NCBI GenBank assembly: GCA_949502025.1
Contig: CATBCG010000056.1
Span: forward strand, 1-58,736
Direction of reading: 5' to 3'
From: MGBC131033 sp910585655
GTDB taxonomy: Bacteria; Bacillota; Clostridia; Lachnospirales; Lachnospiraceae
Length of the DNA: 58,736 bases
A program made the position numbers and the translations under genes. Positions within the stretch are counted from its first letter, which is position 1; each line of letters begins with the position of its first letter. Of this stretch, positions 48,959 through 57,856 are shown piece after piece. The notes below the pieces were generated by a model, which worked only from the letters and a program-made list of their open reading frames with translations, did not search any database and was not told the DNA's origin.

Positions 48959-49385
48959 CGGTCCACCTATGGCTATCGCTCCTATTAACCGTGTCCGCGC
49001 CGTGTTAGACTACGCTGTCACAGCTATCCCAAGAAGCAAAATCAATCTTGGCATCCCAAACTATGCCTATGATTGGGCTCTGCCTTATGAACGAGGTGTG
49101 ACTGCCGCTTCTAATATCAGCAATGTTGAGGCGGTTCGCCGGGCAGCCCTTCACCGGGCAGATATCCAATTTGACGAAACCGCCCAGTCTCCTTTTTATG
49201 AATATACCATAGACGGCATCGCTCATATCGTCTGGTTTGAGGATGTCCGCAGCATCCAAGCCAAGCTCCGTCTGATTCCGGAATACGGTCTGATGGGAGC
49301 CGGCTATTGGAGCCTGATGAAACCGTTCCGGGCGAACTGGCTGTTGCTAAATTCCTTATTTGACATCGCCGTGCGACCGGTATAA
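48959..49385 (+). CDS. 3' part of the LysM-GH18 gene
   Basis: This stretch continues the GH18 barrel after the core: YGPPMAIAPINRVRAVLDYA, then KINLGIPNYAYDWALPYERG, HIVWFEDVRSIQAKLRLIPE and GAGYWSLMKPFRANWLLLNS. It encodes 142 residues. On its own it has no start codon with a suitable binding site, so it is not expected to be translated before excision. Joined to 44453-45321, the gene is 1296 nt, 431 residues, the usual size of YaaH/SleL. Confidence 0.92.
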
Positions 49386-49399
49386 TGTTACAATCAAGC

Positions 49400-49461
49400 A
49401 AAAACGCTCTTGTTTTTCACCCGGAACCTTCTGATAATTCTGGACGTCAAGAGCGTTTTTT
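49400..49461. terminator. Bidirectional terminator after the LysM-GH18 gene
   Basis: AAAAACGCTCTTG (49400-49412) pairs with CAAGAGCGTTTTTT (49448-49461). It can also end the mutS2 transcript from the other strand. Confidence 0.85.
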
Positions 49462-49505
49462 GCCGACTGTCTTTATAATTCTACTTGATCTTTTATAGAG
49501 CTACG

Positions 49506-51479
49506 TTATTCTTCCGTTGGAACCACTAAGCCTTCCCGATGCCCTTTGTCCAATTTATGGCGGGCTTTGCGGTTTTCCACGGTATCAAAAATAATGGAAA
49601 AATCGTAATCTTCCGGATAAAGCTCTTTAGCGGCTACTTTTAGCTGCAGCCGTTTATGACTGATAAGCTGCTTCTCTTTTTTGATCTGCACCAGCACCAT
49701 TCCGTTCCGATCCTCTGGTTTGACCACAATGCCAATCTGCTGTTTCTGCCCTATGGTTACACTGTCTCCTCGATGAAATTTACTCTCGTATTTTCCATTT
49801 GAAAGGTGTTCCGCCCCTGCCATTGTTTGTTGCTTTATCCGAATCAGCCCCGGCACTCTTATCTTTTCCAACGGCACTGCTTTGTTCCTTTCCTGATACA
49901 ACCCAAGTTCTTCCAAAAGCTGCTCTTCCAGCCCGTCTTCTCTCTTGCCGTATGCCTCATGAGCAGCCATCCGCAGCATATTTTCCGGCAGCCCCAGCCG
50001 CTTGGCAATATAAAGAGCGCAGCTTTCCCCTGCCTTTCCCATTTCCAGCCGATACAGAGGACGCAGACTTTCCCGGTCAAATCCCATCCTTGCATTGAGA
50101 ATTTCCTGGTAGCGACCCGCATATTCCTTTACCTCCGGATAATGCGTCGTAGCCAAAAACAGACAGCCGGAAAGGCGAAGCTGTTCTAAAATAGCCACCG
50201 CAATTCCCATTCCTTCTGCCGGGTCAGTTCCGGAGCCAAGCTCATCTAAAATCACCAGACTGTCCGGTGTCACACGTCTTAAAATCTCCAATACGTTACT
50301 AATATGAGCGGAAAAAGTAGAAAGGTTATCCGCGATATTCTGACCATCTCCGATATCGCAAAGCACCTGATCCTGCATGGCGATTTCCGCCTCCTCGCAT
50401 GGCAGATGCAGCCCTGAACATGCCATCAAGCTAAACAGCCCTACCGTTTTAATGGTTACGGTTTTTCCTCCGGTATTAGGTCCGGTAATAACCATCCCGC
50501 ACCCCTGTTTTCCTAATTCAAAATCCAACGGTACACACTCGTCCTGTTTTAACTCCGGATGTCTCGCCTGTCGAATACGGATATACCGTCTCGTTGTAAT
50601 CCGCGGCTCAACTGCCCTCATCCCGGCGCTAAGCTTGCCTTTTGCAAAAACCACATCCAGCAAGATTACCACACGAATATCTTCCCGCAATTCCGTCTCA
50701 CACTCAGCAATCCGATTGATCAGTTCATAGAGGATACGATGTACTTCTGTTTCCTCTTCTACCAAATACCATTCGTATTCCTCCCGTAGTTCTGTCACTG
50801 TGGTCGGTTCAATAAATAATGTCATCCCGGTAGAAGATTTGTCCACCAGGCTTCCCATTACACGGGAACGATATTCCTTTTTGATGGGAATACAAATCCG
50901 TCCGTTCCGTTTGACGACGAAAGAATCCGCCGCATAATTTTTTGCTGCCCGCAAGGCGCTTTCTGCTTTTACTCGAATCTTCTCCTCCAAAACGGACAAT
51001 TCCCTTCGGATATCCCGTAGATTCGCTGAAGCATAATCATCCACTCTTCCACCCCGAACAGAACGCTCCAACTCTGCCGCCAGTTCTTCCAGACTTTTTA
51101 AATTATCGCAGTAAAAGGCGATTCCTACCTGACGCTCTTTTCCTTTTTCCAGATAAGCTCCCAGCCGTCTGACCGCCGTTAAAAATTCGCCGATTTGCTC
51201 GATTTGCTCTGGCAGAAGTAACTCTCCTCTCACTGCTTTATCCAAATATTCTTCTACTCGTTCCATCCGCGGCAGTGGAGGTGTTCCTTGCTCCTCCAAC
51301 AACATCCTCGCCTGCGTCGTCTCCCTCATATGCTTTTTTAATTCCAGTTCTGATAAATATGGTCGAATCTCTGCCGCCAGTGCCTTTCCCTGCTCCGTTG
51401 TCGCATATCCTGCCAACTGCTGTCTGATTGCTTCAAATCCTGTTATCTGAAATGCAGACGCCATATTGTTTTGTTCCAT
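49506..51479 (-). CDS. MutS2-type ATPase without Smr domain
   Basis: MutS2 proteins act on recombination intermediates or collided ribosomes rather than mismatch repair. The 657-residue product has the core and clamp region, Walker A GPNTGGKTVTIKTVGL (about residue 333), DGQNIADNLSTFSAHI, and Walker B LVILDELGSGTDPAEG, plus the C-terminal KOW-like KFHRGDSVTIG. Full-length MutS2 (about 790 residues) ends in a Smr nuclease domain; here that is missing and the protein ends in an unrelated short tail. GAAGGGAGAACTTAGGAA precedes ATG 51479. Confidence 0.88.
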   Translation of the reverse strand: MEQNNMASAFQITGFEAIRQQLAGYATTEQGKALAAEIRPYLSELELKKHMRETTQARMLLEEQGTPPLPRMERVEEYLDKAVRGELLLPEQIEQIGEFLTAVRRLGAYLEKGKERQVGIAFYCDNLKSLEELAAELERSVRGGRVDDYASANLRDIRRELSVLEEKIRVKAESALRAAKNYAADSFVVKRNGRICIPIKKEYRSRVMGSLVDKSSTGMTLFIEPTTVTELREEYEWYLVEEETEVHRILYELINRIAECETELREDIRVVILLDVVFAKGKLSAGMRAVEPRITTRRYIRIRQARHPELKQDECVPLDFELGKQGCGMVITGPNTGGKTVTIKTVGLFSLMACSGLHLPCEEAEIAMQDQVLCDIGDGQNIADNLSTFSAHISNVLEILRRVTPDSLVILDELGSGTDPAEGMGIAVAILEQLRLSGCLFLATTHYPEVKEYAGRYQEILNARMGFDRESLRPLYRLEMGKAGESCALYIAKRLGLPENMLRMAAHEAYGKREDGLEEQLLEELGLYQERNKAVPLEKIRVPGLIRIKQQTMAGAEHLSNGKYESKFHRGDSVTIGQKQQIGIVVKPEDRNGMVLVQIKKEKQLISHKRLQLKVAAKELYPEDYDFSIIFDTVENRKARHKLDKGHREGLVVPTEE

Positions 51480-51589
51480 TTCCTAAGTTCTCCCTTCTTA
51501 CACCCTTTTTCAGTATACAGCCTTAGCAGCGCATTATCCGTCCATTTGCACGAGTGTGCATCCTGCCCGGAGAACTTTCCTAGTGATAC

Positions 51590-51630
51590 AAAAAACCTGT
51601 AAGGCACCTACAATCCTTTGCCTTACAGGT
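51590..51630 (-). terminator. Terminator about 310 nt downstream of the DEAD-box helicase gene
   Basis: On the minus strand ACCTGTAAGGC (51620-51630) pairs with GCCTTACAGGT (51595-51605), then TTTTTT. The stretch 51631-51938 between it and the helicase has no convincing gene; it is either a long 3' untranslated region or a small RNA. The rest, 51480-51589, is the mutS2 upstream region without a clear consensus promoter. Confidence 0.8.
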
Positions 51631-51938
51631 CTCTACTATCAACTCTGTATTCCCCTCCCCGGTGGCTCTCTGTCTCGCGTCATTTTTCTACGGAGACATA
51701 CCACTAAAAGATACACCATAGATACTATACCGGCATACCCAGGTCTGGTTCTGCTGTTATGGACGAAGCGCGTCTGCGCTGCAAGGGAACACAAACAAAG
51801 AACAGCTTTCTTTTTTCTGTTCCCCGCCTTGATTCAATTAACCAAGTTTCCTCCATAACACAATTAACATACAAAGCCCTCTCTTTCATTTGATAACAGT
51901 ATTTTACATGAAATATGTTCTTTTGTCCAGAACTTTTT

Positions 51939-53567
51939 TTATCTTCTTGCGCCTCTTCCGTCTCCCCGGCTGTCACGAAAATCCGGGCGGACGTCTGCGC
52001 TTCTGGCAGGTTCGATGTTAATACTGCGTCCTTTGATTTTGGCATGTTTCATTGCCTCTAACACCTCGGAAGCAGTTTCTTTCGGCACTTCAACAAACGT
52101 ATAACGATCGTACATATCAATTGCCCCTACCAAATTTCCCGGAATCCCAGACTCTCCGGCGATAGCGCCTAAAATATTGCCTGGCGTTACCCGTTGCTGC
52201 TTGCCGATATTGATAAACAGCCGTACCATTCCTTCCTCTGCACCAGTATCACCAAACAAATCCGGTTCCCCTGTACTGTTTTCCTTCGCGTCCAAATGCT
52301 TCTTTAAAAACGCTGCTGCGACATCTAGCGCAGTATAATCCTCCTCGTCTAGCTTCTCCTCCAATCTGGAAATCAAGCTGGACAGATCTTCATTTTCAAT
52401 AATATCCGACAGCTCCCGGAACAGGTTGTCCAAACGGGTATGCGTCACATCATCTAAGGATGGTATCGGATTGGAACGAATCTTTGTCTTGCAATAATGC
52501 TGAATCTCTTTCAGCTTATAAATCTCCCGCCCGACTACAAACGAAAGCGCCAGTCCGGTTTTTCCGGCGCGTCCGGTACGTCCGATCCGGTGGACGTAAT
52601 ACTCATCGTCCTGCGGAATATCATAATTAAATACAATGTCCACATCATCCACGTCGATTCCTCGCGCTGCTACGTCTGTCGCAATGAGAATCTCTGTCTT
52701 GCCCTTACGGAAATTTTCCATCACCCGGTCACGCTGCGCCTGCTTCATATCCCCATGAAGCCCTTCTGCAAAATATCCTCGGTTTTGCAGCTCACACGCC
52801 ACCTCATCGACCTTTTTCTTGGTATTGCAAAAGACGATGGAGAGGTTTGGATTATAGATATCCAACAACCTGGATAAAATTTCATCTTTATTCTTTGGTC
52901 TGACTTCATAATAATACTGATCAATATTTGCTACGGTCAGTTCCTTCTTTACTACACGAATTGTCTGGGCATCCTTCTGATACATCCCGGCAATTTCCAA
53001 AATCGGCTTTGGCATAGTCGCAGAAAACAATACGGTCTGACGTTCTTCTGGTGTTTCCTTTAAAATCGTCTCAATATCTTCCCGAAATCCCATATTCAAC
53101 ATTTCGTCTGCTTCGTCTAACACTACCATCCGAATATGCTCAAAACGTACGGTTTTCCGACGCATATGATCCATTACACGACCGGGCGTACCAATGACGA
53201 TCTGCACGCCGCCCTTTAACGAACGTATCTGCTTTACAATATCCTGCCCACCATAGATTGGAAGCAGTTTGATACTGTGGGTATATTTACACAGCTTGCG
53301 GAACTCCCCTGCTACCTGGATACACAATTCCCTTGTCGGACACAGAACAATCGCCTGCAAATGCCGGTTTGACGGATCTATCCTCTCTAAAATCGGCACG
53401 GCAAAAGCGGCTGTTTTTCCGGTTCCGGTCTGTGCCTGCCCAATGACATCTGCCCCGGACAATACTACCGGAATTGCTTTTTCCTGGATAGGAGTCGTTT
53501 CCTCAAAGCCCATATCTGCAATCCCTCGCAGCAGCTTCGCATTAATTCCAAATTCTTCAAATCTCAA
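51939..53567 (-). CDS. DEAD-box RNA helicase with DbpA-type RNA-binding domain
   Basis: The 542-residue product has GQAQTGTGKT (motif I), PTRELC, LDEADEML (motif II), SATMP (III), TDVAARGIDVDDVD and YVHRIGRTGR (VI). The C-terminus carries the DbpA-type domain (about 455-525, MVRLFINIGKQQRVTPGNIL) that in E. coli and Bacillus targets 23S rRNA hairpin 92, then an RGD-rich tail. It therefore likely works in large-subunit assembly (CshA/DbpA/YxiN-like). Start ATG 53567 is the first codon of MRFEEFGIN. Confidence 0.92.
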   Translation of the reverse strand: MRFEEFGINAKLLRGIADMGFEETTPIQEKAIPVVLSGADVIGQAQTGTGKTAAFAVPILERIDPSNRHLQAIVLCPTRELCIQVAGEFRKLCKYTHSIKLLPIYGGQDIVKQIRSLKGGVQIVIGTPGRVMDHMRRKTVRFEHIRMVVLDEADEMLNMGFREDIETILKETPEERQTVLFSATMPKPILEIAGMYQKDAQTIRVVKKELTVANIDQYYYEVRPKNKDEILSRLLDIYNPNLSIVFCNTKKKVDEVACELQNRGYFAEGLHGDMKQAQRDRVMENFRKGKTEILIATDVAARGIDVDDVDIVFNYDIPQDDEYYVHRIGRTGRAGKTGLALSFVVGREIYKLKEIQHYCKTKIRSNPIPSLDDVTHTRLDNLFRELSDIIENEDLSSLISRLEEKLDEEDYTALDVAAAFLKKHLDAKENSTGEPDLFGDTGAEEGMVRLFINIGKQQRVTPGNILGAIAGESGIPGNLVGAIDMYDRYTFVEVPKETASEVLEAMKHAKIKGRSINIEPARSADVRPDFRDSRGDGRGARR

Positions 53568-53614
53568 TCAATTCACCAATTCCCTTTCTTCCATAACCAT
53601 TCCTTAACCCTACG

Positions 53615-53644
53615 ACTATATCACATTCAAATGCTTTCTGTCAA
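53615..53644 (-). promoter_or_regulatory. Promoter of the DEAD-box helicase gene
   Basis: TTGACA (53639-53644) and TATAGT (53615-53620), 18 bp apart, with an extended -10 (TGA). Confidence 0.7.
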
Positions 53645-53671
53645 ATTATTAAATCCATCTATGTTAATATT

Positions 53672-55033
53672 CTACTCTGTTTTTACTAATTGCGCCGCAG
53701 CTTCTTCTGCCAATCTTTGTTCGTCTTTTGTACAGGCTTCTCTCCCATAACGAGCCCTTTCATATAGCTGATGCAACTGTTCTGCCGCATCTATAAAAGC
53801 CCTTTCCTTCTTTTTTCCCCGCAGTCCCGCGCTGCTTTCTAATTCCTTTGGAGTCATTGCAGACTGACGCGCTCCTACCTTGTTTCCTTTTTGATTTTGT
53901 TCCTTCCGTAAGCCCCGGCAAATCGTTTCCTGGTAAACCTGCCGGATTCGCCGATTCTCCGGCGCAATGTCTGATACCCTTTGGCGTCTGGGACGTTCTC
54001 GTTCTAAACGCACGCTTTGTTCCGTGATCGTCAGCTCATACTCCTCCTGCATTTCATTCTGGCTTTTATGTCCTCTCTGTTCCGATGCCCGACGAAGTAT
54101 CAGAAAAACAATGCCTGCCGTCAGCAATGTCAAAAAAAGCATCGTTCCCTGAATCAATGCTTTTAACAGCCAGAGATCCGCCTCCTTCTTTACAGGTACC
54201 GGCAGAGCCTCTCCACTCTCCTGCTCTGTTTTCTCTTCGTCTTTTTCTTCTTGCGGCGGCTCGCCGAACATCCCGGCAAACTCTTCTGGCATTCCCGTCA
54301 TCCACTCGTTGACACTCTCCATCATGTTGCTGTACGGTTCCTGCAACGCCTCTGTCAACGCCTGGCTGCCCATCGGGATCCAGACCAGCGCCGACAGGAA
54401 AAAAAGTAATACTAAAAACGGCAGCAGGCTTCTTCGATTGACTTGTCTGATGTACTGCTCCTGCCCCTCTGCAGGTAAGCCTCCTGATGCCTCGAAAAAC
54501 GACCTCTGCCCATACTGGTTTTTCTGGTAAAAATACAATAGCAAAAAGAGTACGGAAAGAGCATAGAGGAAAAACCGATAACCATATCCGGCTTCATTCC
54601 AAACTGCCCATAAATAAGCTGATAAAAATAAAACTCCTTCCGCTGCCAACGGGCGATCCAGCAGATTCCGGCGAAAACCTCCCGCTGTCAACACAGACGG
54701 AACCACGATTACCAGACTGCCAAAAAGCAAGCTGTTCCGCTCTACGGCTTCATACTGACCAGTCCTCCAGGAAACTACCATAGGCAGTATCGCCGTCAGC
54801 AAAAACAACGCCTCTCCACCATAAAAAAGTACGGAAGCTTCCTCCTTTTTTTCCAAAAAAACCGTTCCCGCCGCTGGAAGCAAAAGCAGGCAGACCACTG
54901 TCAAAAACCATGGTTCTGCCTGCCCCGACTGCAGATAATACAGCATTGCCGTCACCGTTCCCAGACAAAAACGGGTAAGACATTTTCCCAGAAATATTCC
55001 GTACGTCCCTGTTCTATCTTTTTGATCTAACAC
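53672..55033 (-). CDS. Membrane protein with DUF4129-type C-terminal domain
   Basis: The 453-residue product has about eight membrane segments in the first 230 residues and one near 290-312, and a cytoplasmic C-terminal domain (about 355-453) with IRQVYQETICRGLRK and AAEQLHQLYERARYGREACT, typical of DUF4129. Proteins of this type occur with MoxR and DUF58 genes and often with transglutaminase domains, which is absent here. It ends the operon MoxR-DUF58-Uma2-DUF4129. A role in assembling a membrane complex is inferred. Confidence 0.75.
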   Translation of the reverse strand: MLDQKDRTGTYGIFLGKCLTRFCLGTVTAMLYYLQSGQAEPWFLTVVCLLLLPAAGTVFLEKKEEASVLFYGGEALFLLTAILPMVVSWRTGQYEAVERNSLLFGSLVIVVPSVLTAGGFRRNLLDRPLAAEGVLFLSAYLWAVWNEAGYGYRFFLYALSVLFLLLYFYQKNQYGQRSFFEASGGLPAEGQEQYIRQVNRRSLLPFLVLLFFLSALVWIPMGSQALTEALQEPYSNMMESVNEWMTGMPEEFAGMFGEPPQEEKDEEKTEQESGEALPVPVKKEADLWLLKALIQGTMLFLTLLTAGIVFLILRRASEQRGHKSQNEMQEEYELTITEQSVRLERERPRRQRVSDIAPENRRIRQVYQETICRGLRKEQNQKGNKVGARQSAMTPKELESSAGLRGKKKERAFIDAAEQLHQLYERARYGREACTKDEQRLAEEAAAQLVKTE

Positions 55034-55044
55034 TTCTCTTCCCT

Positions 55045-55602
55045 CTACTCTATCCCCTCAAAAATCTCCCGCAGCTTCATTTTAATCGTCGGAAATGCCC
55101 GCAGAGAAATTTCTGTTTCGGCATTATATGCCTCCTCATCCTCTTCCTCCTGTAAAATATAACTGTTTTTTAAAACATATCTCTTATCTTCCAGATAATA
55201 AATATCAACGGCATGCTCCTTAGGAGAAACAATCCAATATTCCTCTACCCCTGCCTGTTCATAAAGATCTTTTTTTACCGTCTTATCCTTCATCGCTGTC
55301 GCCGGGCTTAACGTCTCTGCAATAAAACGAGGAACACCATAATAACTGCCGCCCTTTAACTGCTTTCTGTCACATACAATCATAATATCCGGCACTACAT
55401 AATCGTCATTTTCCTCCGGATGATACCGATAGTCCAGATTTTCCATAAAAACCAGACAAAGACTGTCTTTTAAGCCACTTTTAATCTTGCTATAAATATT
55501 ACCATCTATTACTCCATGCCTGAAATGAGGAGACGGCGACATCGCATAAACAACACCATTTATTTTTTCTTCTTTTTTATACTCGTTTTTTTGTAATTCC
55601 AT
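55045..55602 (-). CDS. Uma2-family (DUF820) protein within the MoxR operon
   Basis: The 185-residue product has YKKEEKINGVVYAMSPSPHF, YVVPDIMIVCD, GVPRFIAETLSPATAMKDKT and EEYWIVSPKEHAVDIYYLED. It lies between the DUF58 gene (three-base gap) and the DUF4129 gene (11-base gap), where no Uma2 is normally found, so it is likely a recent insertion that fits the operon. Its N-terminus lacks the ALPEG motif. It is the third family member in this window, diverged from the other two. Confidence 0.87.
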   Translation of the reverse strand: MELQKNEYKKEEKINGVVYAMSPSPHFRHGVIDGNIYSKIKSGLKDSLCLVFMENLDYRYHPEENDDYVVPDIMIVCDRKQLKGGSYYGVPRFIAETLSPATAMKDKTVKKDLYEQAGVEEYWIVSPKEHAVDIYYLEDKRYVLKNSYILQEEEDEEAYNAETEISLRAFPTIKMKLREIFEGIE

Positions 55603-55605
55603 TCT

Positions 55606-56757
55606 CTAAACCTCCCAACTGATCACATCTGTTCCATAATCCTGACACAGCCGTCTCAAGCAGACCCCTGGTCTGTCCCTGTCAGTATCTCCACCGGCAT
55701 CTAAAATCACATACGTCATTCCTTTTCCCTCCGACTCCAATGCTTCTTTTAGAATCTGTTCCATATCTGCCAGCTTCCGCGGGAAACACAGACGGCTTAG
55801 CCCTTGCTGCAAAGCCTCCCGTCCGGCTCTTCCTCCGCAAGTCTCGATCCGCAGCGGCGTTTCCGTCAAAAAATCCTCTCCATTACTAAGCAATCCTACC
55901 GGAATCCCCTGTTCGAGACAATATTCTGCCGCACCTGCCGTAAGGGACACTGCATATTCCCTCTTTGGATCCGTCTCTTCTCCCGTCGTCTCACCAAACG
56001 CTAATACCAGTATCACCCTCTGGCTCGCCGCATATTCCATCTGATTGACCTGCAACAGCCCCGTACGGGCGCTTGCCTTCCAGTTTACCCGTTTCATCGG
56101 ATCAAAGCTTTGATATTCCCGGATACCGCGGATTTCAAACATATCTTCATACGAATACCGTTCTGTCAGAAACTGATCGGATAAAAGCTGGAACAGGGGC
56201 TTTAACTCCTGTTCCGGCAAACTTTTCGGATACACATACAGACTTGAATTACAATATAATAATTGTCCGCTCTCTTCTCCGGCTACTTCGTCCGGGTCGT
56301 TTTTCGTCCGTCCATCGGAAACCGTCGATACCGAAAAGCGATCCGTTAAAAACAAATTAGAAGCAGTCAGACGAAGCTCCGGTATCCGATATAAGCCACG
56401 TTTTAATCCCTTGATTTCTATTTTCCGCTCTTTTTTTTCATTGGCATGTAAAGAAAGAATTTCACTTAAAAACCAGATTTTCTTCTGCCGTCTTTGCCTG
56501 TTCTGGTCAGAAGCCAACTCCTCCTTCTGGCAGGCTCGCCCGTTCCGGCTTATATCAAACATAACATGCACCACCAGAAGCGCCAGCCTTTTCCGGTTTG
56601 TCAGCCTCTCATATAGACAAGCCGTCTCTCCCTCCCGGATAGGCTCCCTTTGGAAAGAAAGACGCACGGTAAGCCCCTTGTCCCAGAAAAGACGGTATCC
56701 TGTCAACTGCAGCAAATACAGCAGAAAAATCCCCGCTATGACTACTGCCAGTTCCAT
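55606..56757 (-). CDS. DUF58 protein, MoxR partner
   Basis: The 383-residue product has an N-terminal membrane segment (ELAVVIAGIFLLYLLQLTGY) and the DUF58 core: FEIRGIREYQSFDPMKRVNW followed by KASARTGLLQVNQMEY, with a von Willebrand A-like C-terminal fold (VILVLAFGETTG). DUF58 proteins work with MoxR ATPases in maturation of membrane or wall complexes. It begins two bases after the MoxR stop region (56757/56759), so they are coupled. Confidence 0.85.
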   Translation of the reverse strand: MELAVVIAGIFLLYLLQLTGYRLFWDKGLTVRLSFQREPIREGETACLYERLTNRKRLALLVVHVMFDISRNGRACQKEELASDQNRQRRQKKIWFLSEILSLHANEKKERKIEIKGLKRGLYRIPELRLTASNLFLTDRFSVSTVSDGRTKNDPDEVAGEESGQLLYCNSSLYVYPKSLPEQELKPLFQLLSDQFLTERYSYEDMFEIRGIREYQSFDPMKRVNWKASARTGLLQVNQMEYAASQRVILVLAFGETTGEETDPKREYAVSLTAGAAEYCLEQGIPVGLLSNGEDFLTETPLRIETCGGRAGREALQQGLSRLCFPRKLADMEQILKEALESEGKGMTYVILDAGGDTDRDRPGVCLRRLCQDYGTDVISWEV

Positions 56758-56758
56758 C

Positions 56759-57715
56759 CTAACGGCTCCAGTCTTCTGTCGGCACCGGCACCTGATCCAA
56801 AATATCCGTCATCACTGCCGATCCTGTACTCCGACTGCCGCCGCGCTGCAAAATCAGCCGATGCGCCAAGACCGGAACCGCCAGCGCCTTGATATCCTCC
56901 GGCGTCACAAAATCCCTGCCGCAGACCATCGCATAAGCGCGGGCTGCGTTAAGAATCGCCAGCGTTCCACGCGGGCTGACACCCATTACAATATGATCTG
57001 CCGTCCGGGTAGCAGCTACCAGATCTGCGATATACCCCATCAAAACCGTATGGATAAAGACCTCTTTATAAGCGTTTTGCATTGCAATAATATCCTCTCC
57101 GGTACAGACCGGAACCAGCTCCTCCAACGGATTGTCCGCCAGAAAACGCTTCATAATCGCAATCTCTTCTTCCTTATCCGGCGTCCCCATACTAATCTGC
57201 ATCAGAAAACGGTCAAGCTGCGCCTCCGGCAGCGGATACGTTCCTGCCGTCTCTACCGGGTTTTGTGTAGCAATGACAAAAAACGGTCGTTCCAGCACAT
57301 GAGTAACGCCGTCAATCGTCACCTGCTTTTCCTCCATACACTCCAATAAACTGGACTGCGTTCTCGGCGTCGCGCGGTTGATCTCGTCAGCCAACAGAAT
57401 ATGGCAGAATACCGGACCCTCCCGAAATACGAATTCGCCTTCCTTTTGGTTGAAATAATTTAAGCCCGTAATATCCGTCGGCAACAAATCCGGTGTAAAC
57501 TGAATCCGGCTGAACGCACTGTCTACGGATTTTGCCAGAGACTTTGCCAGTACCGTCTTTCCGGTTCCCGGCACATCCTCCAGTAACACATGCCCTCCCG
57601 CAATCAGAGAAGTCAGAACCAAATCAATCACAGAAGTCTTTCCGATCATGACCTTCCCAATATTTTCTTTTATCCGTCCAATTTTCTGATTCATTTCCTG
57701 TAACTGTAATGCCAT
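56759..57715 (-). CDS. MoxR-family AAA ATPase
   Basis: MoxR ATPases are chaperone-like AAA+ proteins. The 318-residue product has Walker A LLEDVPGTGKTVLAKSLAKS (about 36-55), Walker B LLADEINRATPRTQSSLLEC, sensor FFVIATQNPVETAGTYPLPE and sensor 2 GVSPRGTLAILNAARAYAMV. AGGAGGAAAAGCGG precedes ATG 57715. It heads the operon with DUF58, Uma2 and DUF4129 genes from a near-consensus promoter. The client protein is unknown. Confidence 0.93.
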   Translation of the reverse strand: MALQLQEMNQKIGRIKENIGKVMIGKTSVIDLVLTSLIAGGHVLLEDVPGTGKTVLAKSLAKSVDSAFSRIQFTPDLLPTDITGLNYFNQKEGEFVFREGPVFCHILLADEINRATPRTQSSLLECMEEKQVTIDGVTHVLERPFFVIATQNPVETAGTYPLPEAQLDRFLMQISMGTPDKEEEIAIMKRFLADNPLEELVPVCTGEDIIAMQNAYKEVFIHTVLMGYIADLVAATRTADHIVMGVSPRGTLAILNAARAYAMVCGRDFVTPEDIKALAVPVLAHRLILQRGGSRSTGSAVMTDILDQVPVPTEDWSR

Positions 57716-57759
57716 CCGCTTTTCCTCCTAAAATCGCTAAATTTTTCTGCTTTGGTTTT

Positions 57760-57788
57760 ATTATACTGGTATTTGGGGCGTTTTACAA
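57760..57788 (-). promoter_or_regulatory. Promoter of the MoxR operon
   Basis: TTGTAA (57783-57788) and TATAAT (57760-57765) are 17 bp apart and directed toward the MoxR gene. Confidence 0.75.
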
Positions 57789-57856
57789 TAGAAAGCCACT
57801 GATTTAGTGTTTCAATCTCTGTCAAAAGTTTCTCTACCACTCTATTTATCTCTTTT

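Noticed and set aside
44453..49385. Split GH18 gene as an ordinary pseudogene, group II intron or IS insertion
   Set aside because: No reverse transcriptase or DDE transposase is present; both halves are free of decay; repeats and att arms fit a serine recombinase and the frame is restored exactly.
56411..57349. Plus-strand ORF of 312 codons
   Set aside because: Antisense to the DUF58 and MoxR genes; composition is Arg/Ser/His-rich as in shadows, and there is no binding site.
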